Origin: Sindora glabra
Lineage: Eukaryota > Streptophyta > Magnoliopsida > Fabales > Fabaceae
Reading direction: 5' to 3'
Assembly: GCA_020226215.1 (NCBI GenBank)
Contig: CM035232.1
Coordinates: 75,758,130 to 75,822,129, forward strand
Length of the DNA: 64,000 bases
Positions 36,527 to 47,812 of this stretch are shown piece by piece. Each line of letters begins with the position of its first letter. Positions within the stretch are counted from its first letter, which is position 1. The position numbers and the translations under genes were made by a program. The notes beneath the pieces were generated by a model that saw only the letters and a program-made list of their open reading frames with translations, was not told where the DNA came from and did not search any database.

Positions 36527-38330
36527 ACTTGTTTGAATAAAAAACTGGTTAAAAAGCTACCTCGATAGCTCCTTCTTAATGTGGAAATTAACAAAAAGGA
36601 AGAAGTTGAAAAACTTCTCAAAGTAGGATTCATTAAACTAATTAAACACTTAACATGGTTAGTTAATGTTCTCCTAGTTAAAAAGAAAAATGGGTAAATT
36701 CACATTTATGTAAACTTTATGGATTTAAACAATGCTTACCCTAAAGATGAATTTCTTCTACCTTACATCGACACATTGGTTAATTCCATAGTTAGGTATG
36801 AAAGATTCTTATCCTTAAATGACTTCAGTGGATATAACTAGATCCTAATGTACATTTGTGATGCTATTAAAATTGTGTTTCTAACTCCTATAGGGAATTT
36901 TCACTGCATGATGATACCTTTTGGTCTAAAAAATGTATGAGTTACATATTAACATGTCATAACTGCTATATTCCATGACATGTTACATAATTTTGTGAAA
37001 GATTATGTGGGTGATATCATTATTAAGTTAGAAAATAAGGAGGTTAACTCAAGCCATCTAAGAAAATTTTTTGAGAGATATAGAAAGTATCATCTAAAGA
37101 TCCATCCACAAAAGTGTAGCTTTGATGTCTCATTAGCAAGTTTTTAAGGTGCAAGGTGCACAAGGATAGAATTGAGGTAAATAGTGGGAAAGTAGATGCT
37201 ATCTTGAAAATGCCACAATTCACTAGACGAAAAATATTAAAAGGATTTCTTAGGAAGGTCTGCTACATTCATTTACTCATACTTGCACTATATTCATTTA
37301 CTTATACATGCATTATTGAAGCTTAAAAGTCCCTTCAAATCACTACTTAAAGAAAGAATTCCTTTTCTTAAGATTAAGGAATATCAAGTAACTTTTGAAA
37401 AGATATTGAGCACCCTCATTTCCACTCATACCATAATTGCCCCAGAATGTGGCCTATCTTTTATACTTTACCTCATATTCATGGCTAGATCTATAGGGGT
37501 TTTGCTTGTTTAAGAAGAGGATGAAGTAAAAAAGCCAAGCTATTACTAAACTAGACTACTCAGGGGCTGGAATTAAATTATTACCCCATGGAAAAGCATT
37601 GTCCTGCCTTTGTCCATGACATGCAAAAGTTTAAGTTTTATTTGTTGGTGTATCCTATTCCTCTAGTAACATAACTTGATCCAATCAAATTTTTTCTTAA
37701 AAGGTTTATGCTAATAGGTTAGATGTTGTTACCTACTGAGTATGACATCACTATAGAGCTCCTAAAGGAATGAAATGTCAAGCTCTTATTAGTCTCTTAG
37801 CCTAGTTCCTCTTTGAGGAATATGAACTCATGTTAGAGGAAATACTAAGATGGCTCTTAGAGAACGATGTATGTGCAATTTGGAAGCATAAGATGTCTTA
37901 GATTTTGTACTTTAATAGATCTCCATCAATTTCGAATAGAGGTGCTGGAATTATGCTAAAAAGTCATATTAGTGAATCATACTCTATAGCTTACAAATTG
38001 AGCTTCACATGTACAAGCAACAAAGTTTAGTATGGAGCCTTAATTCTTGGTATAATAATGGTAAAAGATTTAGGGGCAAAAACTCTTTCCATGTTCGAGG
38101 ACTCAATAATTGTTATAAAGAAGATAACAGGAGATTTTAGTGTAAAAGAGCTCACATTCTTAGCTTATAAGGAAGCTATGTAAATATGGGCTACAAAGTT
38201 CTGAGCAATTATTTTCCACCATATTCAAATAGAAAGAAATCAGGAAGTAGATATGCTAGCTACTCTAGGGGCCAAGCTTCCCATAAATGAAGAAAATCCT
38301 TTAGATGTTACCTTGAAATTGCACTATCAA
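36527..38330 (+). pseudogene. pol: Tat/Ogre-type RT and RNase H, element F (decayed)
   Basis: The RT reads KLLKVGFIKLIKH, VNVLLVKKKNG, DFSGYN, MIPFGLKN and VKDYVGDIIIK (catalytic block with DD changed to GD), then SFDVSLASF. The ORF at 37283-37513 covers the connection and first RNase H (SPFKSLLKERIPFLKI, LILYLIFMARSIGVLLV). Further on (about 37910-38280) comes RGAGIMLKSH, YKLSFTCTSNKV, YGALILG, DSIIVIKKITG and DMLATLGAKLP. This is the extra archaeal-type RNase H known in Tat elements; its AEYEAL glutamate is replaced. Many stops occur. It starts directly at the copia LTR end, so gag, protease and the RT start are missing. Confidence 0.82.
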
Positions 38331-39890
38331 ACCAAGATAATCTTGAACTTGCAACATTTTCAGTTAAAGGAAGATGATTGAGAATATTTATTAGTTCAAA
38401 AACTTCTTAACCTTACTGCAGCCTTAATCAAGACACTAAAGGAATTTCACATGCATAAAGGTGCCTTTTATGAAAAAAGAATTGATAGGTTGCTAATGAG
38501 ATGCATATTAGTGGATGAAGGAATAAGTTTGATACTAGGGCACATGAAGAAACTTGCAATGACAAAGGACCATCTTTTTATAAAAGGCTATAGAAGGCTA
38601 TAAAGGTAAAAAGGTAAAAACTTTTTTAGCCAACAATGAAGGAAGGATGTGACTAATTCCAAGTAATTATTAAAAATGCATAAGACAAAGAATGAAAATA
38701 AGTATGGTCAAAGTAAGGAACTAGAGAAAGAGTATGATTCATTACTTGCAAAGTGGCATCCTTCCTATTGATTCAAAGGATTCTGAGAAAGTTATTATAT
38801 AGGCTATCTGCCATTTTCTCAAAGATGGAATCCTTTATAGAAAAGCTAAAGACAACACATCATGAAGGTGTTTGGGAGAGGATGAATAGTAGATCATAAT
38901 GTAGGAAGTCCACCAAGAGGAATATAAAGAGCATCAAGGAGGTAAAAAACTTTATCAAGAACTTTTACATCTAAGGTACTACTGGTTGACTATGAAACTA
39001 GATGCTAGAGCATTTATGTTACATTATTAACCTTTCTAGTTACATAGGAATGTTATGAACTCCTATGGTAGAATTAAAATCACTTATCATATCCTGGCCA
39101 TTTCATGCTTGGGCATTTGATCTAATCAAATTTATTAAGCTAAGATCAAATGGAGAGGTATAGATCTTAATATTAACTGAATTGTTCATAAAATGGGTGG
39201 AAGTGATTGCTTTAAGGAATACATATGGGGAAACTGTTGTAAATTTTATCCAAGAAAATATTATTTGTCATTTCAAGATTCTAAAATCGATTATTTTAGA
39301 CATTGATGCACCTTTTGTAAACAAGTTTGTCAAGGCATTGCTAAAGAAAATGCAAAATCAAGCATGATAGGTTTAGTCCTTGCTATCCACAAGGAAATGG
39401 CCAAGCTAAAGCCATAGATAAAATACTTTTGAAGATCCTCACTTAAATGGTACATAATAAGCCTAAGGCTTGGGTTAACCATTTACCTTTTACCTTGTAG
39501 GCATATTGAATACCTAAGAGAAGGCTATTGCAAGCAACCCCTTTCTCTTTGGTCAATGAAGTTGATGTAGTAGTACTTATGAAATTACTTATTGAAACCC
39601 CTTGAATTATTTTAAGAGATAATCTTGACGTTAATCCATAATTGCAACTTTATTTGGTAGAAAGAATGAGACTGAAGGCTTAAGATGCATATACTATTTA
39701 CATCAATTATGTTGCTAAATCTTACTAAAAGATTGTAAAGCCATGATTCTTCAAGAAGGGGAACAAGTCCTCCACACTAACGAGCATATCTTGAGAGAAC
39801 TACATGCTTCAAAGTTCACTCTAAAATAGGAATAGCTATGTATAGTTAGTAAAATTAATACAAGTGGTTATTATACCTTGATTAATTTAA
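38331..39890 (+). pseudogene. pol: Integrase of Tat/Ogre-type element F (decayed)
   Basis: Weak integrase N-terminal sequence is followed by the core. The ORF at 39182-39367 reads LFIKWVEVIALRNTYGETVV, NFIQENIICHF and SIILDIDAPFVNKF, which matches the block between the first and second catalytic aspartates of Tat integrases (usual form D-N-G-x-x-F; here the asparagine-glycine is changed). C-terminal text near 39770-39880 (LRELHASKFTPK-like, then the G-Y-Y block) can be made out across frame changes. Inactive. Confidence 0.75.
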
Positions 39891-40717
39891 AGACCAGATC
39901 TAAGACAAACTTAATTAATTTGAAGTACATTAAGTGATATTACTTATAAGAAGGATAAATTTTATGCATTGTAAGAAGAAATAGAAAGAGAAAAAATATG
40001 TATATTCAATATCACAATTATGTATTCTTAATTTAGAACTAAGATAAAGTGGCATATAAAAAAAAAGGAAAAACTAGAAACTATGATAGAAGTCACTTGG
40101 AGGAAAGAAGTAAAATGGTTAAAACCGCAATAAAATTCACTTGAAGGAAAAGTCTTTAATCAACAAGAGTTGTAAATGGTGACAAGCATGTTAAGATGGT
40201 AATCCCCTTTGTTTATAACTCTTATAATGGTAGCCTCTTTATTCTATAAGATCTATATCCCACTAGTAGTACACATGCTCAAGTCATTCCTTTATCATTA
40301 AAAGGAAAATAGAGGCAATTATGCTAGCTTGTGCCTCTATTACATGAGTTTTTTATTAATACTAGCTTAGATACTTGTTCTCAATTTATAAACATGGTAA
40401 CAATGTAATTAAAATTAGGATGAAGAAATCCTTTTACATTATAAATGGCAATACCAAAATAAAGACATTTCATACCACCTTAAGATAGAGCAACTTTAGT
40501 GGCAAAGATTGATACTTTATAGGTAATTTGTTTACATCGACCCCACCTCAGGAAGAAGCTACATATTAAGAAAGAGAACAATGTTATAGATCCTTATAAA
40601 GCCAAATGGTAGAGTGCGGGTGAACTCCCATTGCATTGAATAATTATAGGATGTGATAATAATCTAATGGATGGATTATCCTAAGATTTAGTAAAATAAA
40701 TAAAAAATTGAAAGATA
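39891..40717 (+). other. 3' noncoding region of element F, part 1
   Basis: No gene is supported. The stretch continues on the same strand after the integrase of F and resumes after the solo copia LTR at 42191. No LTR start or polypurine tract of F could be fixed. Confidence 0.5.
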
Positions 40718-42190
40718 TGCTGGAAATCACGCATCATACATACACAGCGGAATAAAATTTTTGCACGATTTCCACTAAAGATCCATGCAAATTTAGAATG
40801 CCATAGATTAGGGATTAGGGTTTATACCTTTCGGCCAAAAATCTTTTGTCTGCTACACAGCAAATCCGATTTGCTTCTGTTCGTTTTCCAATCCAATCTG
40901 CTCTCCAAATCATGAACCGGAATAGAAACTAGAAGATTAGATCACTAGTGCAGCGTTTAATGTGGCTGCACCTCTATGGTATCCACATGAACCCGTGAAT
41001 CACCAATGAATGTCCACACAAACACCGGTTGGAATTGATCTCCTTTCACCTCGTAGTGTTAGCTACGCCTCTTTAGGGGTTTTGGTCAAGGAGAGGTGCT
41101 AGGATTTTTTCTATGCCTTTTTGGGGTGCGTGAATAATGATAATAATCCTATTATTACCCAACAAGCCTATTTAAATAGGTGCATAGAAAAACTTAACCT
41201 ATTTGGGCTTTATTCCATGTACAATTATAGGCTTACTATTGGGCCTTATAATTATAACATGAATTCCCAAATATTAAGCCCAAACAATTTGGTCCATTAA
41301 TTCTAAATTCACTAGGCTCTAAATGTGCGACCCTATAGGCTCTCATTACGTTGGCAATGACCATTGATCATATTAATGATCATAAACAATGATTGGTGTC
41401 TAGCAACACATCATTGTTACCCAAGCAATGAAAAAGTCGATGATTTGACTAAACCTTTACATGTGATCATCACCTATGTCCTTTTGTCCTATACATCTAG
41501 ATTGAGCATGAGACATGGATCGTGTCATTTCCGTATAGCCCAATCTTAAGGTTTCTTGATTCCTAAGTAAGCTGACTGAAACAAATGTAATCGACATCCC
41601 ATGTCAATTTATTTGAGCATGGCCATGCATTTTCTCAGCTTTACTTAATCAAGGGGCCCATAGATGTTACTCCTGTTATATAGGAGGACAAATCCCATCT
41701 TGATCACACAAACCCCTCCGCATGATATGTGACATATCCAATATCTACCCTTGCATTCACTCAACCATTAGTGACATAAAATAGTATCAAAATATGAAAC
41801 TCACATGTAGGGAACCTTGGTGATCTCAGGTCAAAGGACCATATTAATAATGATCACTAAGAACCACTTATGACACTCATACAACGATCCATGTAGTGTT
41901 CTTAATATGGGTCGGTCCAGTATACAAGTTCTCTAACTTGTACTCATGTGTAAACTTAATATCCCATATAAGTCTTCACACATGCTAGTCTTAACATATC
42001 AAAGCAACCTAATCCACAATGATATATGACTAGGGACATTTAAGAATACAATTATTCTAAGGTTATTATCATAATTGAATATATTACGCAGATAATATAT
42101 ATAAATATAATAATTGGAATTGCTATTAAAATAACATGATTCAAAATTACAATCACCAATATGATTGGTTTTAGAGCATATACACTAACA
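40718..42190 (-). mobile_element. Solo Ty1/copia LTR, TSD AGATA
   Basis: The 1473-bp LTR starts, on the minus strand, TGTTAGTGTATATGCTCTAA (42190 downward) and ends GATTTCCAGCA (40718). Perfect 5-bp flanks AGATA lie at 40713-40717 and 42191-42195. It is related to the LTR of element E. The GC-richer part (40740-41110) before the coding 3' end resembles R/U5 of this LTR type. The 61-codon frame at 41364-41549 is on the antisense strand and is not a gene. Confidence 0.92.
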
Positions 42191-42590
42191 AGATAGTCAT
42201 GCCACATTTCGAAAGAAAAAGAATAAGAGTGATAAGTAATGAAGAACATGCCACAAAGGATGAAAAATCCTCTAATAAGTGAAGAAAAATCATGCTATAA
42301 AGGGTGAATAAATAGATGCCATAAAGGTTAAATCCCTTTGATAAGTCGCATGTTTATTCAAGAACTCAAGAGAGAATCACACTCTCACAAAAAAGAAGGC
42401 ATCAACTAATCTATTGCATAAAATGATCCAAATCTTATCTTCAATGAGCAATAACATTTCTCACATAGGCTATAAAAGTTAACAAGTCAACATGGATTAA
42501 TTACGCTTAAACGAGCTTAATTAGGAAAACTAAAACCACTCATATTGTTCAAAATAAAGTGATAAAATAATGACTAATACATAAAGGAAA
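42191..42590 (+). other. 3' noncoding region of element F with degenerate repeats
   Basis: At about 42198, 42247, 42292 and 42315 units begin with CATGCCACAAAGG or a variant and several continue to a purine-TGA-A-n-TCC stem and TGATAAGTGAAG. They are about 25-50 bp apart. Similar modules are familiar from 3' regions of plant Tat elements. No gene is seen. Confidence 0.5.
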
Positions 42591-42998
42591 TAAAAGACAT
42601 AAGAGCCTTGCATAAAAATAGCACATAAAATTAAGTTCAAGGATCAACAAGCATCAACCTAGAATATTCAAATAAGTTATTCCAATATTATTCGAAATGA
42701 AGCAATATTTGAATACAATATTTAACTATAAGAAGACAAAAGTAAGCTTTAAAAGTATAATTAAATATGGTAGTTAATTATTAGATCTCTTTGGCTAAAA
42801 TACACATGATCCTTTTATTTAGCCTTTCCAAGCCCTCCTTTCATGCATCTAAGCCTTTTGAATTAACCTTTGAAGCACATCCTTAATTCCATTATATAAC
42901 TCTAAAAGTACAACTCTTTGTGGTTGCCTCCTCTAAGATCATATCATACATTTTTTCTTCAAAAAGATTTGTCCTCAAATCTTCAAAACTTACATTAA
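42591..42998 (-). pseudogene. 3' tail of a minus-strand Ty3 pol (Reina/CRM-like guess)
   Basis: Around 42990-42930 the minus strand reads EDLRTNLFEEK, like the protein tail found in some chromovirus lineages, followed by unreadable sequence. The same bases form an 8-bp stem with loop AGGA (42964-42983, AAGATTTG-AGGA-CAAATCTT on the minus strand). No further domain is recognised. Confidence 0.35.
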
Positions 42999-43505
42999 TG
43001 TAAGGACCCAATATTTAGAAGTCATGACTAGCATAAAGATTATTAACTAGTACTAATCTACTAGTAAAATGTCTTCACAAGCTTTTAGAATATTTTTTAG
43101 TCTTATTGCTTAACTTTACTATTAATAATAATAAGCATTTAAAGAAAATAAAATTTATTAAGCATGCACTTTGAAAATTAAAATATAATTTACATATATG
43201 AAAATTTATACTAGAGTTTTGAAACTTTATAAAGATTCAAAAGTCAATGTATAGACACTAAAATTAAAAAATAGATAAACTCCTAATTAGAATCATCCTA
43301 TTGCTAATTAGGATCTTCTTTAAGATCCTCTTCAAGATTTGATTCTATAGATGGGGAATGTGGAGGTATATTAACTAAATTAGAATTGCTCACAATATCC
43401 CTCGGTGGATGATTTGGCAAAACAAGATTTATCACAAAATTGTTTAGCATAAAATTTACTCTTCTGAGATCCACAAAATAATTAATACAAGGACTTTGTG
43501 TCTTT
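42999..43505 (-). mobile_element. LTR-A of element G, left piece
   Basis: It begins TGTAAGGACCC at 42999 (complement of the family 3' end), with ATTAA at 42994-42998 as probable TSD copy. It matches the first 460 bp of the solo LTR-A at 10577, for example the shared TTGCTTAACTTTACTA-type text. It is interrupted at 43505 by the Athila element and resumes at 56940. Confidence 0.82.
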
Positions 43506-43711
43506 TGATAAGTGCACAAATACACCTAAATTCTATGTGTTTCATCCACTTATTTACTTAGTATTTTGTGCAAATTGATTGAAAAGGACACTTAGATGCT
43601 CTATATTTTGTTTTCAGGTCATGAAATGACACATATGAGCATTGGAAAAGAATTCAGAGGCAAAACCATTCAAATCATGAAGCATTGGAGCAAGATTGTT
43701 CACTCAGCAAA

Positions 43712-44065
43712 GAACACAGGCCGTGTTGAACCTCGTGTTCATGGCCGTGTTTCGTTCTGGACTGCTTCGAGACTTCATTGAGTCATCCAGAGAAGAACAC
43801 GGGTGAGAACACGGGCCGTGTCAAACCCCGTGTATCTTTCTGCCATTCGCTTCTGAAGAACACGGGGGGTGTCACACCCCGTGTAATATGCTGATCAGTC
43901 TTCGTTGAAGAACACGGGGTAGAACATAGGCCGTGTACTACCCCGTGTACATTACTGTTTGACAATTCGTAGGAGAACACGGGGCATGTCACACAACGTG
44001 TTTCTTGCTGCTCAAACTTTCGCTGAGAAACACGGGGTACAACACGGGCCGTGTTGGACCTCGTG
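43712..44065. repeat. Array of nested CG-rich palindromes in U3
   Basis: Units begin at 43712, 43795, 43858, 43910, 43975 and 44027. The fullest form is GAACACGGGGTA, an inner near-palindrome ACACGGGCCGTGT, then ACCCCGTGT; the outer arms ACACGGGGT and ACCCCGTGT also pair. Two units (43858 and 43975) lack the inner part. Filler between units is unrelated. The array ends about 10 bp before the TATA region. Confidence 0.92.
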
Positions 44066-44076
44066 TATATTAAAAA

Positions 44077-44082
44077 TATAAG
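44077..44082 (+). promoter_or_regulatory. TATA box of the Athila 5' LTR
   Basis: TATAAG followed by TTTTGCGCG is kept in the 3' LTR (56023-56028) and, as TATAAGTTTTGTGCG, in the diverged solo LTR on the minus strand (60010-60015). Conservation in place after the palindrome array supports a promoter. Confidence 0.65.
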
Positions 44083-44994
44083 TTTTGCGCGAGATCTTGC
44101 AGAGGGGAGAGGAGAAACTGAGAGTTAACAAGGAGAGCTGCTGGGAGAAGCCCTAGGGGAGACTCAAACTCACCAAAGGCGCCTTCTAACACGGATTCAA
44201 GCAAGGAATTGAAGAATCAAGCAAGAAATTTGTAGATCTTCATGGATTGTTTGACTTCCCTATCTGTTTTCCTGTTTTCTTCTGATCTTGTAATGTTCTC
44301 ACACTAAACCTCTGTACTTAGCTTGGGTGAACTTGTTCATGGAGTTGTGGAACTAAATTTTATATAATCTAGCTTGATTTACTGTTGAATTGTGATTTGA
44401 TCTTGCTGTTTTGTCTGGAACAAGCCAATATGTTCGGAATATTAGATTTGTGTTATGGATTAGTTGATTCTAGGTTGAAATGACCAATTGATTAATCGGA
44501 TCTTGCATGATCATTGGGGATATCAATTAGACTTAGAAATTAAGCTGATTGTATTCTTTTGCAAAGGATGAAATGTCCAAAAATGGATTCTAAGCAAGTT
44601 AATACAACCTAGATGAGTGATTACTAGAGTAATTCTGGGCACTTAATCTTTGGTTAGTAGCTAGTAGCCTTGCAATGAGGTATAACTTAATTTTGGTAAT
44701 CCAGCAATCATAATTAACAGTAAACCAAGTTAGAGAAGTAAATTCATTCCATAATGAAGTGTACAAGGGATCCTTAAGCTAAGTACGCTTTTATTCCCTT
44801 GAATCAGACCTTATTTTGATAGCTAAGCTCTGTTTTTACAACTTATTCTTGATTCACACTATCAATTGATCTGCCTAGATAATTTTACTTGAGATTAGTT
44901 AGTACTCAACCTACAATCCCTATGGAGAACGATAATCTTTTATACTATAACTCGATTTAAACCCTGCACTTGCGGAATTTAGAGGTCAAGTTTT

Positions 44995-45013
44995 TGGCGC
45001 CGTTGCCAGGGAT
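44995..45013 (+). promoter_or_regulatory. Primer-binding site, tRNA-Asp type
   Basis: TGGCGCCGTTGCCAGGGAT lies 6 bases after the LTR end. It matches the complement of the plant tRNA-Asp(GTC) 3' end except for one base (GCCAGGG for GCCGGGG), the usual primer of Athila elements. Confidence 0.92.
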
Positions 45014-45180
45014 TGTATCCAGTTGATATTAACTACAAGTTTTAAGTGAATTAGACTAGGCAATTCTTTTTCTTTTACTTCATAATTCATCTTGTTTTAC
45101 TTTTTCTTACTTTAATAACATTTCTTTCTCACCTTGTTCTGTTTTAGTGCTACTTAATCATTTTGCAGAAAATCTATCAT

Positions 45181-46435
45181 ATGCGAAGAAGTCTCGAAGG
45201 AATTCTTAACTTCAATCCAGAAATTGAGAGAACCTTACATAGGAGAAGAAGAGAGCAGCAGTCAGTTCACATCCAAGAAGAAATCCATACTGAACCAGAA
45301 ATTCAAGACATGGACAATAGATCACTCAGAAAGTTTGCAGCACCCGATGCCACTGGTCTTCAGTCCAGCATAAGGAGGCCTGTTGTTGAGGCTAATAACT
45401 TTGAATTGAAGCCAGCTTTGTTGTCTATGGTGCAGCAAAACAAATTCGGAGGATTGCTAATGGAGAACCCCAACCTCCACATCCAGATTTTCCTTGAATA
45501 CTGCAATACAATAAAGATCAACGGTGTACAAGCGGATGCCATCAAACTTAGATTCTTCCCTTTCTCCTTAAGGAGCCAGAGCTTGGTTGCATTCTTTACC
45601 AGCTGGATCCATTACCACATGGGAGGAGCTACTGAGGGCTTTCCTATCAAGATACTTTCCTCCCAGCAAAACTGCCCAATTGAGGAACGAGATTACTACA
45701 TTTTCTCAGAGGGAAGGAGAATCCCTGTTCGATGCTTGGGATAGATACAAAGAGCTAATAAGGCTGTGTCCACATCACGGATTAGAAAAATGGCTTGTCC
45801 TTCACACCTTCTACAATGGTCTGAATTACAACACTAGACTTACTATGGATGCTGCAGCTGGAGGTGCCTTAATGAATAAAAGATTAGATGAAGCTTATGA
45901 GCTGATTGAAGACATGGCTTTGAACCATTATCAATGGTCAAATGAGAGGGGACCATCAAGAAAAGCAGCAGGGAAGTATGAATTAGATGCCTTTAGTCAT
46001 TTATCTGCTAAAGTAGATGCATTAGGAAGCCTAGGTAGCAAGGTAGATGCTTTAATGGCTAAATTTGACAAATTTCATGTTAACAGTGTGAATACAACAG
46101 GTGCCACTGACATTCCTTGTGAGATTTGTGGAATTACAGGGCATGTTGCAGCTGAATGCACCTTGGGCCAAGACTTTACTGAGCAAATGTATTATGTGAA
46201 CAACAGTGGTTTTGGACAGAAAAATCAAAGTGAACCATTTGGAAACTCTTATAATCCATCATGGAGGAATCATCCAAATTTCTCCTACAAGCCCACCCAA
46301 CCATACAACACACAAACCACCACCAATAGACCACCACCACCCGATTTCCAAGGTCAAAGATCATATAACCCACCAGCCCAACCATCCTCTACTGCAAAAT
46401 TAGAAGGCCTCTTGGAGAAATTTCTTATTTCTTAA
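45181..46435 (+). pseudogene. gag: Athila Gag (capsid-nucleocapsid), one frameshift
   Basis: The start chosen is ATG 45181 (MRRSLEG, then FNPEIERTL as in Athila Gag); an in-frame ATG 18 bases upstream is possible. The first frame (to 45576) carries ENPNLHIQIFLEYCNTIKI. A frame change at about 45577 breaks the helix before AWLHSLPAGSITTWEELL. The second frame has FFPPSKTAQLRNEI-type text, QREGESLFDAWDRYKELI, HTFYNGL, AAAGGALMNK and a C-x2-C-x4-H-x4-C zinc knuckle (CEICGITGHVAAEC, about codons 178-191 of that frame). A proline/glutamine-rich tail follows. TAA at 46433 interrupts what should run on into pol in the same frame. Confidence 0.9.
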
Positions 46436-46870
46436 GAGAAAACCAATGAGGAATTTAGACAACATGGAAGACACATGGAAGATTCAATTAGGCAACTATC
46501 TTCTAAGGTAGATTCCTTAGCCACTCATGGAAAGATGCTGGAAACTCAAATTGCTCAACAAGCTTCTGCATCTTTTTCAAGGGCTTATGGCCAACTCCCT
46601 ACTCAACTGGAATCTAATCCAAGGGAGCATTGCAAGGCAATAACTCTTAGGAGTGGAAGATTATTGAATGATCCTATTGCCACTCAAGAAATTGAAAAAG
46701 AGACAAGTGTGGAAGAAGAGCAAAAGGAGGGCAACAAGGCCTCAATTTCTAAGGAAGCTGAAGAGAAAGAAGGGGAACTACTAGACAAATCAAAATATAT
46801 TCCTTCGGAACCGTACAAACCGCCTATCCCTTATCCTCAAAGATTGGCCAAGGCTAAACTGGATAAGTAG
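46436..46870 (+). pseudogene. Gag-Pol linker of the Athila element
   Basis: This is the same frame as Gag after the TAA at 46433. A coiled-coil-like stretch (MEDSIRQLSSKVDSLATHGK, then LETQIAQQASA) is followed by CKAITLRSGR, a conserved Athila block, an acidic low-complexity part (codons for EEEQKEG, EEKEGELL) and YKPPIPYPQRL. TAG at 46868 ends it where relatives read on into protease, probably CAG to TAG. Confidence 0.88.
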
Positions 46871-46882
46871 TTTGGAAAGTTC

Positions 46883-47767
46883 TTGGAGGTGTTGAAGAAA
46901 TTGTACATCAATATTCCCTTCACTGATGCACTTTCACAAATGCCTTCGTATGCTAAATTCTTAAAGGACATTCTCTCCAACAAGAGAAAGTTAGAGGAGC
47001 ATGAAACTGTGGCTTTGACTGAGGAGTGTAGTGCCATCATTCAAAATAAACTACCTCCTAAGCTAAAGGATCCAGGAGGCTTCTCCATCCCTTGCGTTAT
47101 AGGAAATGTCCCTATTGATCGGGCATTATGTGATTTAGGGGCGAGTGTGAGCCTTATGCCACTGACGATTGCTAAGAGATTGAACATTGAGGAGATGAAG
47201 CCCACCACGATTTCACTTCAACTAGCCGACCGTTCAGTAAAGTATCCAGTAGGTATTCTTGAGGATGTACCTATCAAAGTTGGTAAGTTTTTCATACCAG
47301 TGGATTTTGTTGTCCTTGAGATGGAAGAGGATTCTAAAATTCCTATCATTTTAGGTAGACCATTTCTTGCCACTGCTGGAGCTTTAATTGATGTTAAAAA
47401 TGGTAGACTGTCATTATCTGTTGGTGATGAGAAGGTTGAATTTAATTTGAATGAATCCATCAAATTACCTGTTTGTGAAGACTCCATATGCAGGGTAGAT
47501 GTGCTAGACAAAGCTGTGAAAGAAGACCATCAAAAGGGAAGCCTCCAAGATCCTCTTGAAGCATGTTTAGTCACAAAAGGAGTGGTTGAAACTGAAGAAG
47601 CCGCTGCATATGCCCAGTTTTTGGAAGTAAGCCCACCACTTCCCCTCCCTGAAGCAGCTATTGAATCATTGGAAGTGGAGTCCAACAATACCACAATTGA
47701 GGAAGACAAACCGCCAAAGGTAGAACTTAAACCTCTCCCATCTTCACTCAGGTATGAATTTCTATGA
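46883..47767 (+). CDS. pol: Athila aspartic protease segment of Pol
   Basis: This 294-codon open piece is a retropepsin. The active-site block is CDLGASVSLMPLTIAKRL (aspartate at about codon 84; Athila elements often have DLGA where others have DTGA). A VDFVVLEME strand (about 140-150) is followed by IILGRPFLATAGALIDV (about 155-171), the second hydrophobic-G-R pair of the fold. The last third is acidic spacer up to LPSSLRYEFL. The stop TGA at 47765 falls inside the conserved YxFL-G-P-N-STYPV junction, so it is a nonsense change; RT continues in the same frame. In an intact element it cuts the Gag-Pol precursor. Confidence 0.9.
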   Translation: MEVLKKLYINIPFTDALSQMPSYAKFLKDILSNKRKLEEHETVALTEECSAIIQNKLPPKLKDPGGFSIPCVIGNVPIDRALCDLGASVSLMPLTIAKRLNIEEMKPTTISLQLADRSVKYPVGILEDVPIKVGKFFIPVDFVVLEMEEDSKIPIILGRPFLATAGALIDVKNGRLSLSVGDEKVEFNLNESIKLPVCEDSICRVDVLDKAVKEDHQKGSLQDPLEACLVTKGVVETEEAAAYAQFLEVSPPLPLPEAAIESLEVESNNTTIEEDKPPKVELKPLPSSLRYEFL

Positions 47768-47812
47768 CCCCATTCTACTTATCCTGTTATAGTTAATGCC
47801 AATCTAACTGCT

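Larger units (their letters stand above)
43506..44988 (+). mobile_element. 5' LTR of the Athila-like element
   Basis: It starts TGATAAGTGCACAAATACAC and ends GGAATTTAGAGGTCA. U3 holds the palindrome array (43712-44065). A TATAAG box follows at 44077-44082, then TTTTGCGCGAG and a purine-rich leader (44100-44130). The 61-codon frame at 43596-43781, repeated in the 3' LTR, runs through U3 and is not a gene. Confidence 0.95.

Noticed and set aside
43596..43781. 61-codon ORF identical in both LTRs (also 55542-55727)
   Set aside because: The identity comes from LTR duplication. The frame runs through the palindromes and shows no domain or conservation beyond that.
43712..44065. CRISPR-like look of regularly spaced palindromic repeats (also 50866-51410)
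   Set aside because: Units are degenerate, spacing varies, the host is a plant, and the repeats lie in retrotransposon LTR and 3' sequence with no cas genes.
44995..45013. Possible tRNA gene because of tRNA-Asp complementarity
   Set aside because: Only the 3'-end complement is present and it is placed 6 bases after an LTR, so it is a primer-binding site.
47218..47511. 97-codon ORF on the minus strand
   Set aside because: It is the shadow of the Athila protease on the other strand.
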